64,000 nucleotides of DNA from Vibrio hippocampi. GTDB lineage: Bacteria > Pseudomonadota > Gammaproteobacteria > Enterobacterales > Vibrionaceae. Below the pieces are notes generated by a model. That model was not told where the DNA came from, searched no databases, and saw only the letters and a program-made list of their open reading frames with translations. Shown here in pieces: positions 34,473-42,894 of the stretch (the first letter of the stretch is position 1; each line of letters opens with the position of its first letter). The DNA lies in assembly GCF_921292975.1 (NCBI RefSeq), contig NZ_CAKLCM010000003.1, positions 1,116,001 through 1,180,000 on the forward strand, given 5' to 3'. A program made the translations under genes and the position numbers.

Positions 34473-35586
34473 TCTTATTGTCTTCGGTGAGGATTATGGG
34501 GCACTGCCCACCAGCACTCAGCATTTAATTAACTGTTTAGCACAAACCCGCAAGGTGCTGTGGGTCAACTCCATTGGCTTGCGCCAACCTAAATTTAACC
34601 TCAGAGATTGGCAACGCGCCGCCAATAAGTTGTTGGGGCGCAGTAAAGCGCAGCAGTTTAATCAAACACCCGTTGCTGCGCCGGAAAATTTGCATGTCGT
34701 CAACGTGATGACCATCCCTGCTCCTCGTTCTGTAATAACGCGTCGGATTGCTCAACACTGGCTTACGCGACAGCTACAGCCTGTGGTTAAAGCGCTAAAA
34801 TTACACCGCCCTATTTTGTGGACATCACTGCCAACCGCGGTGGATATGGTCAATCAACTCGGCGACCGTGGCTGTGTCTATTACTGCGGCGATGATTTTG
34901 CCTCATTGGCGGGCGTTGACGGTGACACTGTCACTCAATACGAAGCTGAATTAGTCAACAAAGCCGATTTGGTCCTGACCGCCAGTGACGCATTGACCGC
35001 CAAATTTGCCGATGCCAACACGGTGACGCTGACTCATGGCGTGGATTGTCAGCACTTCTCCTCACCCGCCAAGCGCGCCCCTGATCTGCCTAGTCGAGGT
35101 CGACCGATTGCCGGCTTTTATGGCAGCTTATCGCAATGGCTCGACTATGAGCTGCTCAATAAAACCATATTGGCCCTGCCAGATTGGGATTTTGTGTTTA
35201 TCGGCGCGCAAGAGATCACGCCGTTCCCTTTAGTACAGACCGACAATGTCCATCTTTTGGGTCCCAAACCGCATCATTTGCTACCTCAGTATTCACAGCA
35301 TTGGCAAGTAAGTTTGTTGCCCTTTGTGCTTAATCAACAGATTCTGTCTTGCAATCCGCTCAAGCTAAAAGAGTACTTAGCGACAGGTACGCCGGTTGTT
35401 TCTACCCCTTTTCCTGCGCTTAAGCCATACCAACAGCACATTCATACGGCGGCGAATGTGGAGCAGATGGTGGCGTGCTTGCAATCCATTAAAAACCAGC
35501 CAACAAGACTGCCCAAAGGTCTGGTCGAACAAGAGAGTTGGCAGCACAAAGCGCAGCAAGTTGAGTTGTTACTGGAGGCTCTATGA
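34465..35586 (+). CDS. sypN: SypN, glycosyltransferase
   Basis: A 373-residue GT-B family enzyme. It begins MRDLIVFGEDYGALPTSTQH, has YYCGDDFASLAGVDGDTVTQ mid-protein, and IAGFYGSLSQWLDYELLNKT followed by NPLKLKEYLATGTPVVSTPF in the C-terminal domain, the pattern of TuaH/WcaK-like transferases. It adds a sugar to the Syp unit. The ATG at 34465 has GAGGTGC upstream and overlaps the sypM stop; the 15 extra upstream codons belong to sypM DNA. It overlaps sypO by 4 nt. Confidence 0.87.
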   Translation: MRDLIVFGEDYGALPTSTQHLINCLAQTRKVLWVNSIGLRQPKFNLRDWQRAANKLLGRSKAQQFNQTPVAAPENLHVVNVMTIPAPRSVITRRIAQHWLTRQLQPVVKALKLHRPILWTSLPTAVDMVNQLGDRGCVYYCGDDFASLAGVDGDTVTQYEAELVNKADLVLTASDALTAKFADANTVTLTHGVDCQHFSSPAKRAPDLPSRGRPIAGFYGSLSQWLDYELLNKTILALPDWDFVFIGAQEITPFPLVQTDNVHLLGPKPHHLLPQYSQHWQVSLLPFVLNQQILSCNPLKLKEYLATGTPVVSTPFPALKPYQQHIHTAANVEQMVACLQSIKNQPTRLPKGLVEQESWQHKAQQVELLLEAL

Positions 35587-37016
35587 ATCAATTAAAGGTG
35601 CGATTGCTCACTTTACTCACCGCCGCATGGCATCGCCGCTATGCCATTGTTACACCGATATTGATTATGCCGTGCATCGCGTTTGCTGTGGCAAGTATGA
35701 GCGCACCAAAATACAAGGCACACACCAGCTTGCTGCTCCAAGAAACCGCTAAGATGAATCCCTTTTTAGAGGATATTGCAGTCTCGACCATGCTAAAAGA
35801 TCGTCTATCGGCATTGAAAACCCTGCTAAAAAGTCGCCATGTCTTAACCTCCGTCGCCCAAGAACAAGCGCTGATCAATGACAGCATGTCTCCGCAAGCT
35901 ATTGATAATGTCATCACGCGTCTAGCACAAAATCTAACGGTGACTCAATTGGGTAAAGACTTTTTAAAAATAGAATTGACCTCGAACAACCCAAAAGGCA
36001 TGAAAGCCTTATTAGAATCGGTCAGCACGCATTTTGTGGAAGAACTGCTGGCTCCGGAGCGCTCATCCATTACCGACTCCAGTGAATTTTTAACCATTCA
36101 TATCGAAAAGCGAAAGCTCGCCCTTGAGCAGGCAGAACAGGCTTTGGCGCAATTCTATAATCAATACACAAATTCGACCCCGGAAAGACAATCGGAAAAC
36201 CTTAGTCGCCTTGCGGCACTCAAACAGACCTTGGCGCAGAAACAGGCACAACTGGCTGGCGTGGAGCAGAGCTTAGGCAGCCTTGATCAGCAACTGACGC
36301 AAACCAACCCCATCATCGGCAAAATCGAGGACCAGATCATCGAATCACGCGGTCAGTTGGCGCTATTGCAAGCCAAATACACCGACAGCCACAGTGCCGT
36401 ACAAGCCGAACTGAGAAAATTGCAGCGCCTTGAAAGCGAACGTAAACAGTTAATGACGTCCAACGTGTCGACAACCAATAGCAAACAGGTATGGGACAGC
36501 AACAGCAGAAAAACCACCGCCGAGCTCTTAAAGGTTCAACCGTTACTGATTTCCCAGTTACAAGGATTGCAACAGGCGCGCAGTCAATATGAATCTCTGC
36601 AACAAGAGACTCAGGTGTTAGCCGAGATGATTGACGATCTTGAAGATAGCTCGGCAACTTATGGCTACCAAGCCAAGCGCCTTCAGCAATTGCAGCGCGA
36701 GTTCACCCTGCAACAGCAGTTATATGATGAGCTAGTCCAGCGTTATGAAATGGCGCAATTAACCGGTTCATTGGGCGTGTTTGAACAAGACAAGCGCGTC
36801 AAGGTGATTGATTTGCCTTTCACCCCCAGCGTTCCCACCAACCTCCCCGCCGCTATCTTTATTCTGATTGGCTTACTGGCTGGCACCGCGTTGGGAATAG
36901 GCAGCGCGATCATACTGGAACTGCTCGACAGTACGGTGCGTCGTCAGCAGCAGCTATTAGCGATCACTAAGGCACCGATTATCACCACGATTCCTAGACT
37001 CTCTGAGCCAAACTAG
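35583..37016 (+). CDS. sypO: SypO, Wzz/GumC-type chain-length and export regulator
   Basis: A 477-residue polysaccharide co-polymerase. A TM near residues 20-40 (IVTPILIMPCIAFAVASMSA) and another near 422-445 (AAIFILIGLLAGTALGIGSA) flank a long periplasmic coiled coil rich in Gln/Leu/Glu (about 175-390). Just ahead of TM2 stands VIDLPFTPSVPTNLP, the Pro-rich motif of the family. It would set chain length together with SypD and SypC. Unlike full Wzc it has no kinase domain, which is supplied by SypD. Confidence 0.9.
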   Translation: MNQLKVRLLTLLTAAWHRRYAIVTPILIMPCIAFAVASMSAPKYKAHTSLLLQETAKMNPFLEDIAVSTMLKDRLSALKTLLKSRHVLTSVAQEQALINDSMSPQAIDNVITRLAQNLTVTQLGKDFLKIELTSNNPKGMKALLESVSTHFVEELLAPERSSITDSSEFLTIHIEKRKLALEQAEQALAQFYNQYTNSTPERQSENLSRLAALKQTLAQKQAQLAGVEQSLGSLDQQLTQTNPIIGKIEDQIIESRGQLALLQAKYTDSHSAVQAELRKLQRLESERKQLMTSNVSTTNSKQVWDSNSRKTTAELLKVQPLLISQLQGLQQARSQYESLQQETQVLAEMIDDLEDSSATYGYQAKRLQQLQREFTLQQQLYDELVQRYEMAQLTGSLGVFEQDKRVKVIDLPFTPSVPTNLPAAIFILIGLLAGTALGIGSAIILELLDSTVRRQQQLLAITKAPIITTIPRLSEPN

Positions 37017-37024
37017 CGATGTCA

Positions 37025-37039
37025 TTGTCAAAATGAAAA
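37025..37039 (+). promoter_or_regulatory. SypG-box-like enhancer upstream of sypP
   Basis: TTGTCAAAATGAAAA matches TTCTCANNNTGAGAA at 10 of 12 fixed positions, 72 bp upstream of a sigma-54-like promoter. Confidence 0.55.
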
Positions 37040-37111
37040 TCAGATTGCAGCAAGGGACACGAACAACTCACAATTAAACTTAACTCTCTGTATTTAAACA
37101 TAAAATAATTC

Positions 37112-37127
37112 TGGCATTTGTTATGCA
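37112..37127 (+). promoter_or_regulatory. Sigma-54 promoter of sypP
   Basis: TGGCATTTGTTATGCA has the invariant GG and GC with correct spacing. Transcription would start near 37138, which rules out the earlier ATG at 37123 as the sypP start. Confidence 0.75.
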
Positions 37128-37164
37128 TTGTTTGGCTATGAGCACAAAAAAGGAATCACTGATT

Positions 37165-38313
37165 ATGCTTTCTATGAGACGCCCAGACACTACTGATCAT
37201 CACGGCAAAGACACCACGGTGCATATTGTGCAACACCTTGCTCCGGGTGGTATTGAAACCTTGGTACTAGAGTTGCTCAACCATTCAAGACATCACTCAA
37301 ACACCTTTATCATTAGTCTTGAGGGAAATATTGATCAAGCCATTGCTCACTGGCCGAGGCTCAAGCCGTTTCAATCCAGACTGCTGTTTATGAATAAGCA
37401 ACCCGGACGTCAGTACCAGTTAGTAAAGCAGTTATACCGCGTCTTCAAACGCCTTAATCCCTATACCGTGCATACTCATCATATTGGGCCTCTGCTTTAC
37501 GGTGGAATAGCAGCGCGACTCGCCCGCACTCCGGTCTGCATACATACCGAGCATGATGCGTGGCATCTAAATTCGGATAAACATCGCAAAATGCAGTCCG
37601 TGGCTTTCAACCTCGTTAAGCCCAAAGTCGTCGCCGATGCCGAGTTTGTTGGTCAACAACTAAAAAAGCTGTTCCCGCAACTGAATCCCTACGTGATTAA
37701 AAACGGCATTGATACCGAAAAGTTTGTGCCCGGTGATCAAATCGCGGCACGCCAATCTCTCGCACTCCCCTTGGATAAAACCTTGGTGGGTTGCGCTGGA
37801 CGTTTAGAGCCCGTCAAAGGACAGCGATACCTAATCAACGCCTTACAGCGGCTAGATCCGAAAATCCACTTAGTGGTTGCGGGGCATGGCAGTCAACAAC
37901 AGCCACTTAAACAGCTTTCACAGCAACTAAATATGGCGAATCGAGTGCATTTCCTTGGGTTATGTGAGGAGATGCCGCGCTTTTACCAGGCGTTAGATCT
38001 GTTCTGTCTACCCTCGTTGTGTGAGGGCTTTCCCTTATCCCCACTCGAAGCTCAAGCTTGCAACACGCCAGTTTTAGTGACCAATGTGGGTGGCGCAAAA
38101 GAAACCGCGTGTCCCGTGACCAGTGGCGTGGTGAAAGCTGGCAGAACATTTGCCTTGCAACACAAAATTGAAGCCATGCTCTCTCAACAAATGGATTCTC
38201 AACAAACAGTTTCTCGACAAGCGGACTCTCAACAGCCGCGAGAATTTATATTACACAACAACAGCTTAACAACGATGTCAGCCGCGTATCGTGCGCTTTC
38301 ATTTAACGTTTAA
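37165..38313 (+). CDS. sypP: SypP, family 4 glycosyltransferase
   Basis: A 382-residue GT4 enzyme: HIVQHLAPGGIETLVLELLN at the N-terminus, VGCAGRLEPVKGQRYLINAL in the nucleotide domain, and LPSLCEGFPLSPLEAQACNT (E-x7-E motif). It begins the last syp transcript. The ATG at 37165 has AAGGA about 10 nt ahead and is the first suitable start after the predicted transcription start. The C-terminal region carries four 15-bp in-frame units (38181-38240) that read SQQMD, SQQTV, SRQAD, SQQPR. Confidence 0.88.
   Translation: MLSMRRPDTTDHHGKDTTVHIVQHLAPGGIETLVLELLNHSRHHSNTFIISLEGNIDQAIAHWPRLKPFQSRLLFMNKQPGRQYQLVKQLYRVFKRLNPYTVHTHHIGPLLYGGIAARLARTPVCIHTEHDAWHLNSDKHRKMQSVAFNLVKPKVVADAEFVGQQLKKLFPQLNPYVIKNGIDTEKFVPGDQIAARQSLALPLDKTLVGCAGRLEPVKGQRYLINALQRLDPKIHLVVAGHGSQQQPLKQLSQQLNMANRVHFLGLCEEMPRFYQALDLFCLPSLCEGFPLSPLEAQACNTPVLVTNVGGAKETACPVTSGVVKAGRTFALQHKIEAMLSQQMDSQQTVSRQADSQQPREFILHNNSLTTMSAAYRALSFNV
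38181..38240. repeat. In-frame tandem array, 4 x 15 bp, in sypP
   Basis: Units CTCTCAACAAATGGA, TTCTCAACAAACAGT, TTCTCGACAAGCGGA and CTCTCAACAGCCGCG lie between the end of the glycosyltransferase fold and the last helix. They form a Gln/Ser-rich linker. Confidence 0.9.
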
Positions 38314-38330
38314 TGGATTGAGGTCGTATT

Positions 38331-39530
38331 ATGGAATGGTTCTGGTTTGGCTTATTCACGCTTAGCGCAGTGTTAATTCTCTATCATCATATTGGATACC
38401 CGCTGCTATTGGCTTGGTACATAAAAAAACATCCGCTGAAGCCTCAATCGGTTCAGCAGCGAAACTTTCAGGTGAAGGTGAGTGATAATCACTTGCCCAC
38501 CATCACCATCGTGATGCCGGCTTACAATGAGGCGCAGTGGATAGCCGAAAAAATCCGTAACCTTGCGGCGTTAGATTATCCCAAAAACCGTCTTAAAGTG
38601 ATGATTGTCTGCGATGGATGCACCGACGAAACCGTGATACTGGCTCAGTCCACCATCCAAGAAGCGATCTGTGCCGATACCTATTTTGAAGTGTTAGAAC
38701 TTAAGCAGAATATCGGCAAGGTTGCGCTGTTAAATCAGATCATACCTCAGCTTGATAGCGATGTGACGGTCTTGACCGACACCTCGGCGATCATCTCTAT
38801 TGATGCGTTATTGTTAATTGCCGAACAAATGAACAATCCCTCTGTGGGCGCGGTTAATTCTCACTACCAACTCTATCAAGCGAGCAGTCAGGGAGAGGCA
38901 AGTTACTGGCAGTACCAAAGTAAGATCAAGCAACAAGAAGCGGCATTAGGCGCAGTCATTGGCGCACACGGCGCACTGTATGCGATTCGCACTCACCTGT
39001 TCTCAGCGCTTGATCCTGATACCATCAATGATGATTTTGTTATCCCGATGCAAGTCATCAGAAAAGGTTATCAAGTGGTGCATGCCACTCAACTTAATGC
39101 CATTGAACTTGAGGGCAGCGATGACCAGCAAGACTTTTCGCGTCGATTGCGTATCTCGGCGGGCAATATGCAGCAAACACTGTGGCTCAAAGACCTATTG
39201 TCCCCCAAATACGGCATGACCGCGTTTAGTTTTGTGTCCAGCAAAGGGCTGCGCCTAATCACGCCTTATCTGATGCTTATTTGTTTATTGAGTAACGCCA
39301 TGCTGCTGGCACATCCGCTGTTGGTTATCAGCTTTGCGTTGCAAATCATTGCCTACACACTGGGCATTATTGCTCACTACCAACCCGCTTTGGCTCGCTT
39401 AAAGCCGTTTGCTTTGCTGCGTTATCTTTTGCTGGGTCACTGGGCCAATTTTATTGGTGGGCTTGAGTATCTCACCAAGCGCACTCACCGTACTTGCACC
39501 AACAAACCCGTCAATAAAGGGAGTCAATAA
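38331..39530 (+). CDS. sypQ: SypQ, family 2 membrane glycosyltransferase
   Basis: A 399-residue processive-type GT2. An N-terminal TM (WFGLFTLSAVLILYHHIGYP) precedes the GT-A domain with TITIVMPAYNEAQWIAEKI, IVCDGCTDET and VLTDTSAI; the later QDFSRRLRISAGN sits at the place of the QxxRW-type motif, followed by two or three C-terminal TM helices. It may make the first glycosidic bonds or polymerise. It overlaps sypR by one base. Confidence 0.9.
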   Translation: MEWFWFGLFTLSAVLILYHHIGYPLLLAWYIKKHPLKPQSVQQRNFQVKVSDNHLPTITIVMPAYNEAQWIAEKIRNLAALDYPKNRLKVMIVCDGCTDETVILAQSTIQEAICADTYFEVLELKQNIGKVALLNQIIPQLDSDVTVLTDTSAIISIDALLLIAEQMNNPSVGAVNSHYQLYQASSQGEASYWQYQSKIKQQEAALGAVIGAHGALYAIRTHLFSALDPDTINDDFVIPMQVIRKGYQVVHATQLNAIELEGSDDQQDFSRRLRISAGNMQQTLWLKDLLSPKYGMTAFSFVSSKGLRLITPYLMLICLLSNAMLLAHPLLVISFALQIIAYTLGIIAHYQPALARLKPFALLRYLLLGHWANFIGGLEYLTKRTHRTCTNKPVNKGSQ

Positions 39531-40186
39531 TGGAACATATCAATTCTCTAAAACAACCTAGTCACATCGCACTTGTATTACGTGCAAAACGTATCGTTGA
39601 CCTCATTGGCGCTGCTGTTGGCATGTTGATACTTGCGATGGTGTTTCCCTTTATTGCCCTTGCTATCAAATGGGACTCAGCGGGTCCTATCTTCTATCGC
39701 CAATTGCGCGTTGGTGTATCCATGCCAGATAGAATGACCTTGATTTATGTGTTGAAGTTCCGAACCATGGTCAGCGATGCAGAATCCGTCAAAGGGGCGC
39801 AATGGGCGACCAAAGATGACCCTCGCATCACCCGCGTCGGTCGCTTTTTACGCAAAAGTCGCCTTGATGAGTTACCGCAATTTATTAATGTACTGGCTGG
39901 CGATATGTCTTTGATTGGTCCTCGACCTGAGAGACCCGATTTCTATCAAAACCTTGAGTCAAACATTCCGTTCTTTACTGAGCGCACTTATGGGGTCCTT
40001 CCCGGCATCACAGGATTAGCTCAAGTGAATCAAGGCTATGACGCCTGTATCGAAGATGTTCGTAGCAAGGTCGGTTTTGACCACGGCTATGCCCTATCCT
40101 TAATGTCTTTTCGCACTTGGATCTTGACTGATGTAAGCATTATTTTCAAAACACTATCAGTGATGGTGAATGGTCGCGGTCAATAA
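39530..40186 (+). CDS. sypR: SypR, undecaprenyl-phosphate sugar phosphotransferase
   Basis: A 218-residue initiating sugar transferase. One membrane segment (LIGAAVGMLILAMVFPFIAL) precedes the catalytic domain with VLKFRTMVSDAE, RFLRKSRLDELPQFINVLAG and MSLIGPRPERPDF, the hallmarks of the bacterial sugar transferase family. It loads the first sugar-phosphate on undecaprenyl phosphate. It is a short monotopic enzyme without the four extra helices of WbaP. It is the last gene of the locus, followed by a strong hairpin. Confidence 0.93.
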   Translation: MEHINSLKQPSHIALVLRAKRIVDLIGAAVGMLILAMVFPFIALAIKWDSAGPIFYRQLRVGVSMPDRMTLIYVLKFRTMVSDAESVKGAQWATKDDPRITRVGRFLRKSRLDELPQFINVLAGDMSLIGPRPERPDFYQNLESNIPFFTERTYGVLPGITGLAQVNQGYDACIEDVRSKVGFDHGYALSLMSFRTWILTDVSIIFKTLSVMVNGRGQ

Positions 40187-40206
40187 TTGAATGGATTTGA
40201 GGTGAT

Positions 40207-40238
40207 GCCGCTCAGCCCTGCCCTTACGGCTGAGCGGC
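40207..40238. terminator. Hairpin after sypR
   Basis: A perfect 11-bp GC-rich stem (GCCGCTCAGCC / GGCTGAGCGGC, 10-nt loop) begins 20 nt after the sypR stop. The downstream tract GTTAGGGTTTA is only partly T-rich. It lies between convergent transcripts and may serve both. Confidence 0.65.
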
Positions 40239-40270
40239 GTTAGGGTTTATCGCGATAGTGATGCTTTAGC

Positions 40271-40308
40271 CACAACAGTATTGATTAATCACAACAGTAT
40301 TGATTAAT
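40271..40308. repeat. Tandem duplication, 2 x 19 bp, at the 3' end of the HD-GYP gene
   Basis: Two perfect copies of CACAACAGTATTGATTAAT stand head to tail. The stop codon of the reverse-strand HD-GYP gene (40304-40306) lies in the second copy. Confidence 0.92.
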
Positions 40309-42136
40309 CACGATATTTAACATGGATGGTCCAAAACTCATCTTTAAGCTTGGCAAAAGCGTTGAGCAACACCGGATCAAAATGCCCCACACTCTTGTTG
40401 AGAATAATATCTTCCACTTCCGCCCTCTCAAATGCGGGCTTGTAAACCCGTTTGGATACCAACGCATCATAGACATCAGCCAGCGACATTAATCTTGCAG
40501 CAAGTGGAATCTCCTCCCCTTTGAGACCTTTTGGATAACCACTGCCATCCCACTTTTCATGGTGACACAAAGCAATATCACAGGCGTAACTTAAAAAATT
40601 GATCTTATCGGTGGACTGAGTACAGATGGTTCTCTTGGCATTATCCAACGCCTGAAATCCCAGCAAAGTATGTGTTTTCATAATTTTAAATTCATCGTCG
40701 GTCAATTTGCCCGGCTTCAATAAGATGCTGTCAGAAATACCCACCTTGCCGATATCATGCAAAGGCGCAGAGCGAACGATCAATTTGCAGATTTTTGGCG
40801 TGAGTTGAGATTTATACGGAGAGTCAAACATCAACTCATCGAGTAGTAAACGAATGTAATTTCGGGTACGCCGAATATGACCACCAGTTTCATTGTCTCT
40901 GGTTTCGGCTAAATCCGCTAAGCACTCAATGGTCGCATCTTGCGTCACTATCAATTCACGAGTTCTTCGCTCAACCTGTTCTTCCAACGAATGTGTCAGA
41001 TTCACTAACTCCAACTCGGCATTCTTACGCTTAATATCTTGTATACACAAAGTCAGCGCCAACAGCGCGCACAAGGGATAGATACCGACAAAAAACAGAG
41101 CCAGAGCTGAGTTGTTAATAAAAAATGCCCAGCCAATTGTCGGCTTCTGATAAGCAATGACCAACTTCCAATGGATGTCTCCCAAAGCGGAAGCGTTGAT
41201 TAAGTTGGATGCGTTCGCGGTCTGCAAATTAATCGTGTCACTGACATAATGCTGCTCGCCGAAATCAAACTGATTGGATTGGAAACCATGAATTTGATGC
41301 CAAATATCGCTATCACTCTCCTTAAAGGATCGATCACCGCCTAATTGGAAACTCCAGTTAACCGATTCATTGTCTTTCAGTAGCCAGTGACCATCGTTAT
41401 CAAATAGCATCGCATCACCCTGCACGCTATTAAGATTAAGCTGAATCAACTGCAACACTTGGGTCGCGTTATAATTGATCACCACCATCGCCACGATCTG
41501 TTGATTTTCCCCCCAGATAGGCAGAGACACTCGCAGGGTTGGCTTCATTGGTAACTCGATAACACCATTTTCAATATTGAGATCTAGCTTAGAGAGGTAA
41601 AATTCCCCCGGCTGTAAGTTGAGAGCGGCATTATAATAGTAGCGCCCTGATTTATCTTGCAGCTGAGTCTTATCAACCGAAAATGGATTGCCCTCGTTAT
41701 AATTGACTCGAATAAGCTCTTGCCCTTTGGCATCAAGTATTCGTGCTTGATCGTAGTAGGAATGCGTTACCAACTCACTGATAAATAGCTTCTCAATCGA
41801 CGCTCTTGCCTCGGGGTTCGTGCTGTACAAATACCCAGACTGCGTTATTTGATCCGCAAGAAACGACACATCATCAATCAGTACATTGAGATCTTTATGT
41901 ATGATGGTACGAACAATTTCGATCGTCGATTGAGCTCGACTATCGAGCATCTCTTTCTGGGTGGCAACCAATACGGATAAAGACTTAACCGCTACTAACC
42001 CAATAAGCAGGGTGAGCACCATGGCACTTAAAATGAAATTTCTGGCAAATCTGAGCCTTAATGCCTGATAGAGCATCAAAGACCTAAATTCATCTAGCCC
42101 GACAAACCAAGGCGTCTTTAAAATTCTCTCTACCAT
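40304..42136 (-). CDS. Membrane-bound HD-GYP c-di-GMP phosphodiesterase
   Basis: A 610-residue sensor-phosphodiesterase. TM1 lies near residues 33-55 (FILSAMVLTLLIGLVAVKSL), a Cache-like periplasmic domain of about 280 residues follows, TM2 is near 340-362, then a short coiled coil and an HD-GYP domain. The active site is intact: SAPLHDIGKVGISD, HHEKWDGSGYPKGLKGEEIP and SLADVYDALVSKR. It would degrade c-di-GMP, an input expected to lower polysaccharide production. The ATG at 42136 follows AAGGAGAGAGG. It is convergent with sypR, single gene. Confidence 0.9.
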   Translation of the reverse strand: MVERILKTPWFVGLDEFRSLMLYQALRLRFARNFILSAMVLTLLIGLVAVKSLSVLVATQKEMLDSRAQSTIEIVRTIIHKDLNVLIDDVSFLADQITQSGYLYSTNPEARASIEKLFISELVTHSYYDQARILDAKGQELIRVNYNEGNPFSVDKTQLQDKSGRYYYNAALNLQPGEFYLSKLDLNIENGVIELPMKPTLRVSLPIWGENQQIVAMVVINYNATQVLQLIQLNLNSVQGDAMLFDNDGHWLLKDNESVNWSFQLGGDRSFKESDSDIWHQIHGFQSNQFDFGEQHYVSDTINLQTANASNLINASALGDIHWKLVIAYQKPTIGWAFFINNSALALFFVGIYPLCALLALTLCIQDIKRKNAELELVNLTHSLEEQVERRTRELIVTQDATIECLADLAETRDNETGGHIRRTRNYIRLLLDELMFDSPYKSQLTPKICKLIVRSAPLHDIGKVGISDSILLKPGKLTDDEFKIMKTHTLLGFQALDNAKRTICTQSTDKINFLSYACDIALCHHEKWDGSGYPKGLKGEEIPLAARLMSLADVYDALVSKRVYKPAFERAEVEDIILNKSVGHFDPVLLNAFAKLKDEFWTIHVKYRD

Positions 42137-42317
42137 GGGCCTCTCTCCTTAAGACCAGTCACCTTGCTGCCCAGCCAATTAAGATCATTAAGTTACTGAC
42201 GTATAAGCGACGCTTTATAAATGAAGGTGCATATGTTTTGTATCTACAAGCTAGGATAGTTTGCGACAATCTCAAATAGAATCTTGTACTGCGACTCAAT
42301 CAGAGACGCTAGACACA

Positions 42318-42349
42318 AAAAGTCAGCGACACGAAGGACGCTGACTTTT
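42318..42349 (-). terminator. Rho-independent terminator of the LruC-protein operon
   Basis: An 11-bp stem (AAAAGTCAGCG / CGCTGACTTTT, 10-nt loop) is followed on the reverse strand by further T residues (TTTTTGTG overlapping the arm). It lies 47 nt after the stop of the small lipoprotein gene. Confidence 0.88.
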
Positions 42350-42396
42350 CGGTAATATGGGTTTTGGGTTTGAATATCGTTTTGCGCTGGTATCAA

Positions 42397-42885
42397 CTAC
42401 CAATAAAGTGTTTCGCTGCTCCCTTCTAGCACTTTCTGCTGTGGCGCATTGCCATCATAGGTCCATATCTCCACTAAAAATTGGCTAATATGTTCAGCAC
42501 TGGTGAAGCTCAGTGACGCCTGACCGTTGGAAAGTGACTGTGAGGCAACTTTGCTGTCATAGTTAGCCGTCCAACTGCCTGATTCTCCCTGCTCAAATTC
42601 GGTGTAGACTGAGACAAAGGCGCGTTGGGTTAACTCATTACTCAAGTCCACATCTAAGGTAAAGTCAGTAAAAGGCTGATAGTCAAACTCATCCGGAACT
42701 TGCAGTTCTTGCATACTCACGACCACGGGTTCGATTACTTCAATCACTTCTTCAGTCGCTTCTTCAATAGCTGCAACTTCTGGCGCTGGATCAGGGCTCG
42801 CACTGGATTTACTGCCACCGCCACCGCTGCCACCGCACGCAGTTATCAAGCCGAGTGCCGCTATTAACATCATTACGTTTTTCAT
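42397..42885 (-). CDS. Putative lipoprotein, 162 aa, partner of the LruC protein
   Basis: A small lipoprotein with MKNVMMLIAALGLITACGGS (lipobox ITAC) followed by a Gly/Ser linker and an acidic low-complexity stretch (EVAAIEEATEEVIEVIEPVV). The remaining 100 residues are strand-rich, suggesting one Ig-like domain (DFTLDVDLSNELTQRAFVSV). No family is recognised. It starts 9 nt after the stop of the LruC-domain gene and shares its terminator, so the two products probably act together on the cell surface. Confidence 0.75.
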   Translation of the reverse strand: MKNVMMLIAALGLITACGGSGGGGSKSSASPDPAPEVAAIEEATEEVIEVIEPVVVSMQELQVPDEFDYQPFTDFTLDVDLSNELTQRAFVSVYTEFEQGESGSWTANYDSKVASQSLSNGQASLSFTSAEHISQFLVEIWTYDGNAPQQKVLEGSSETLYW

Positions 42886-42894
42886 CGTTCTCTC

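Noticed and set aside
42263..42285. SypG-box-like sequence upstream of the HD-GYP gene (ATCTCAAATAGAATC region)
   Set aside because: Only the left arm resembles the box; the right arm does not match and no sigma-54 element lies at the right distance.
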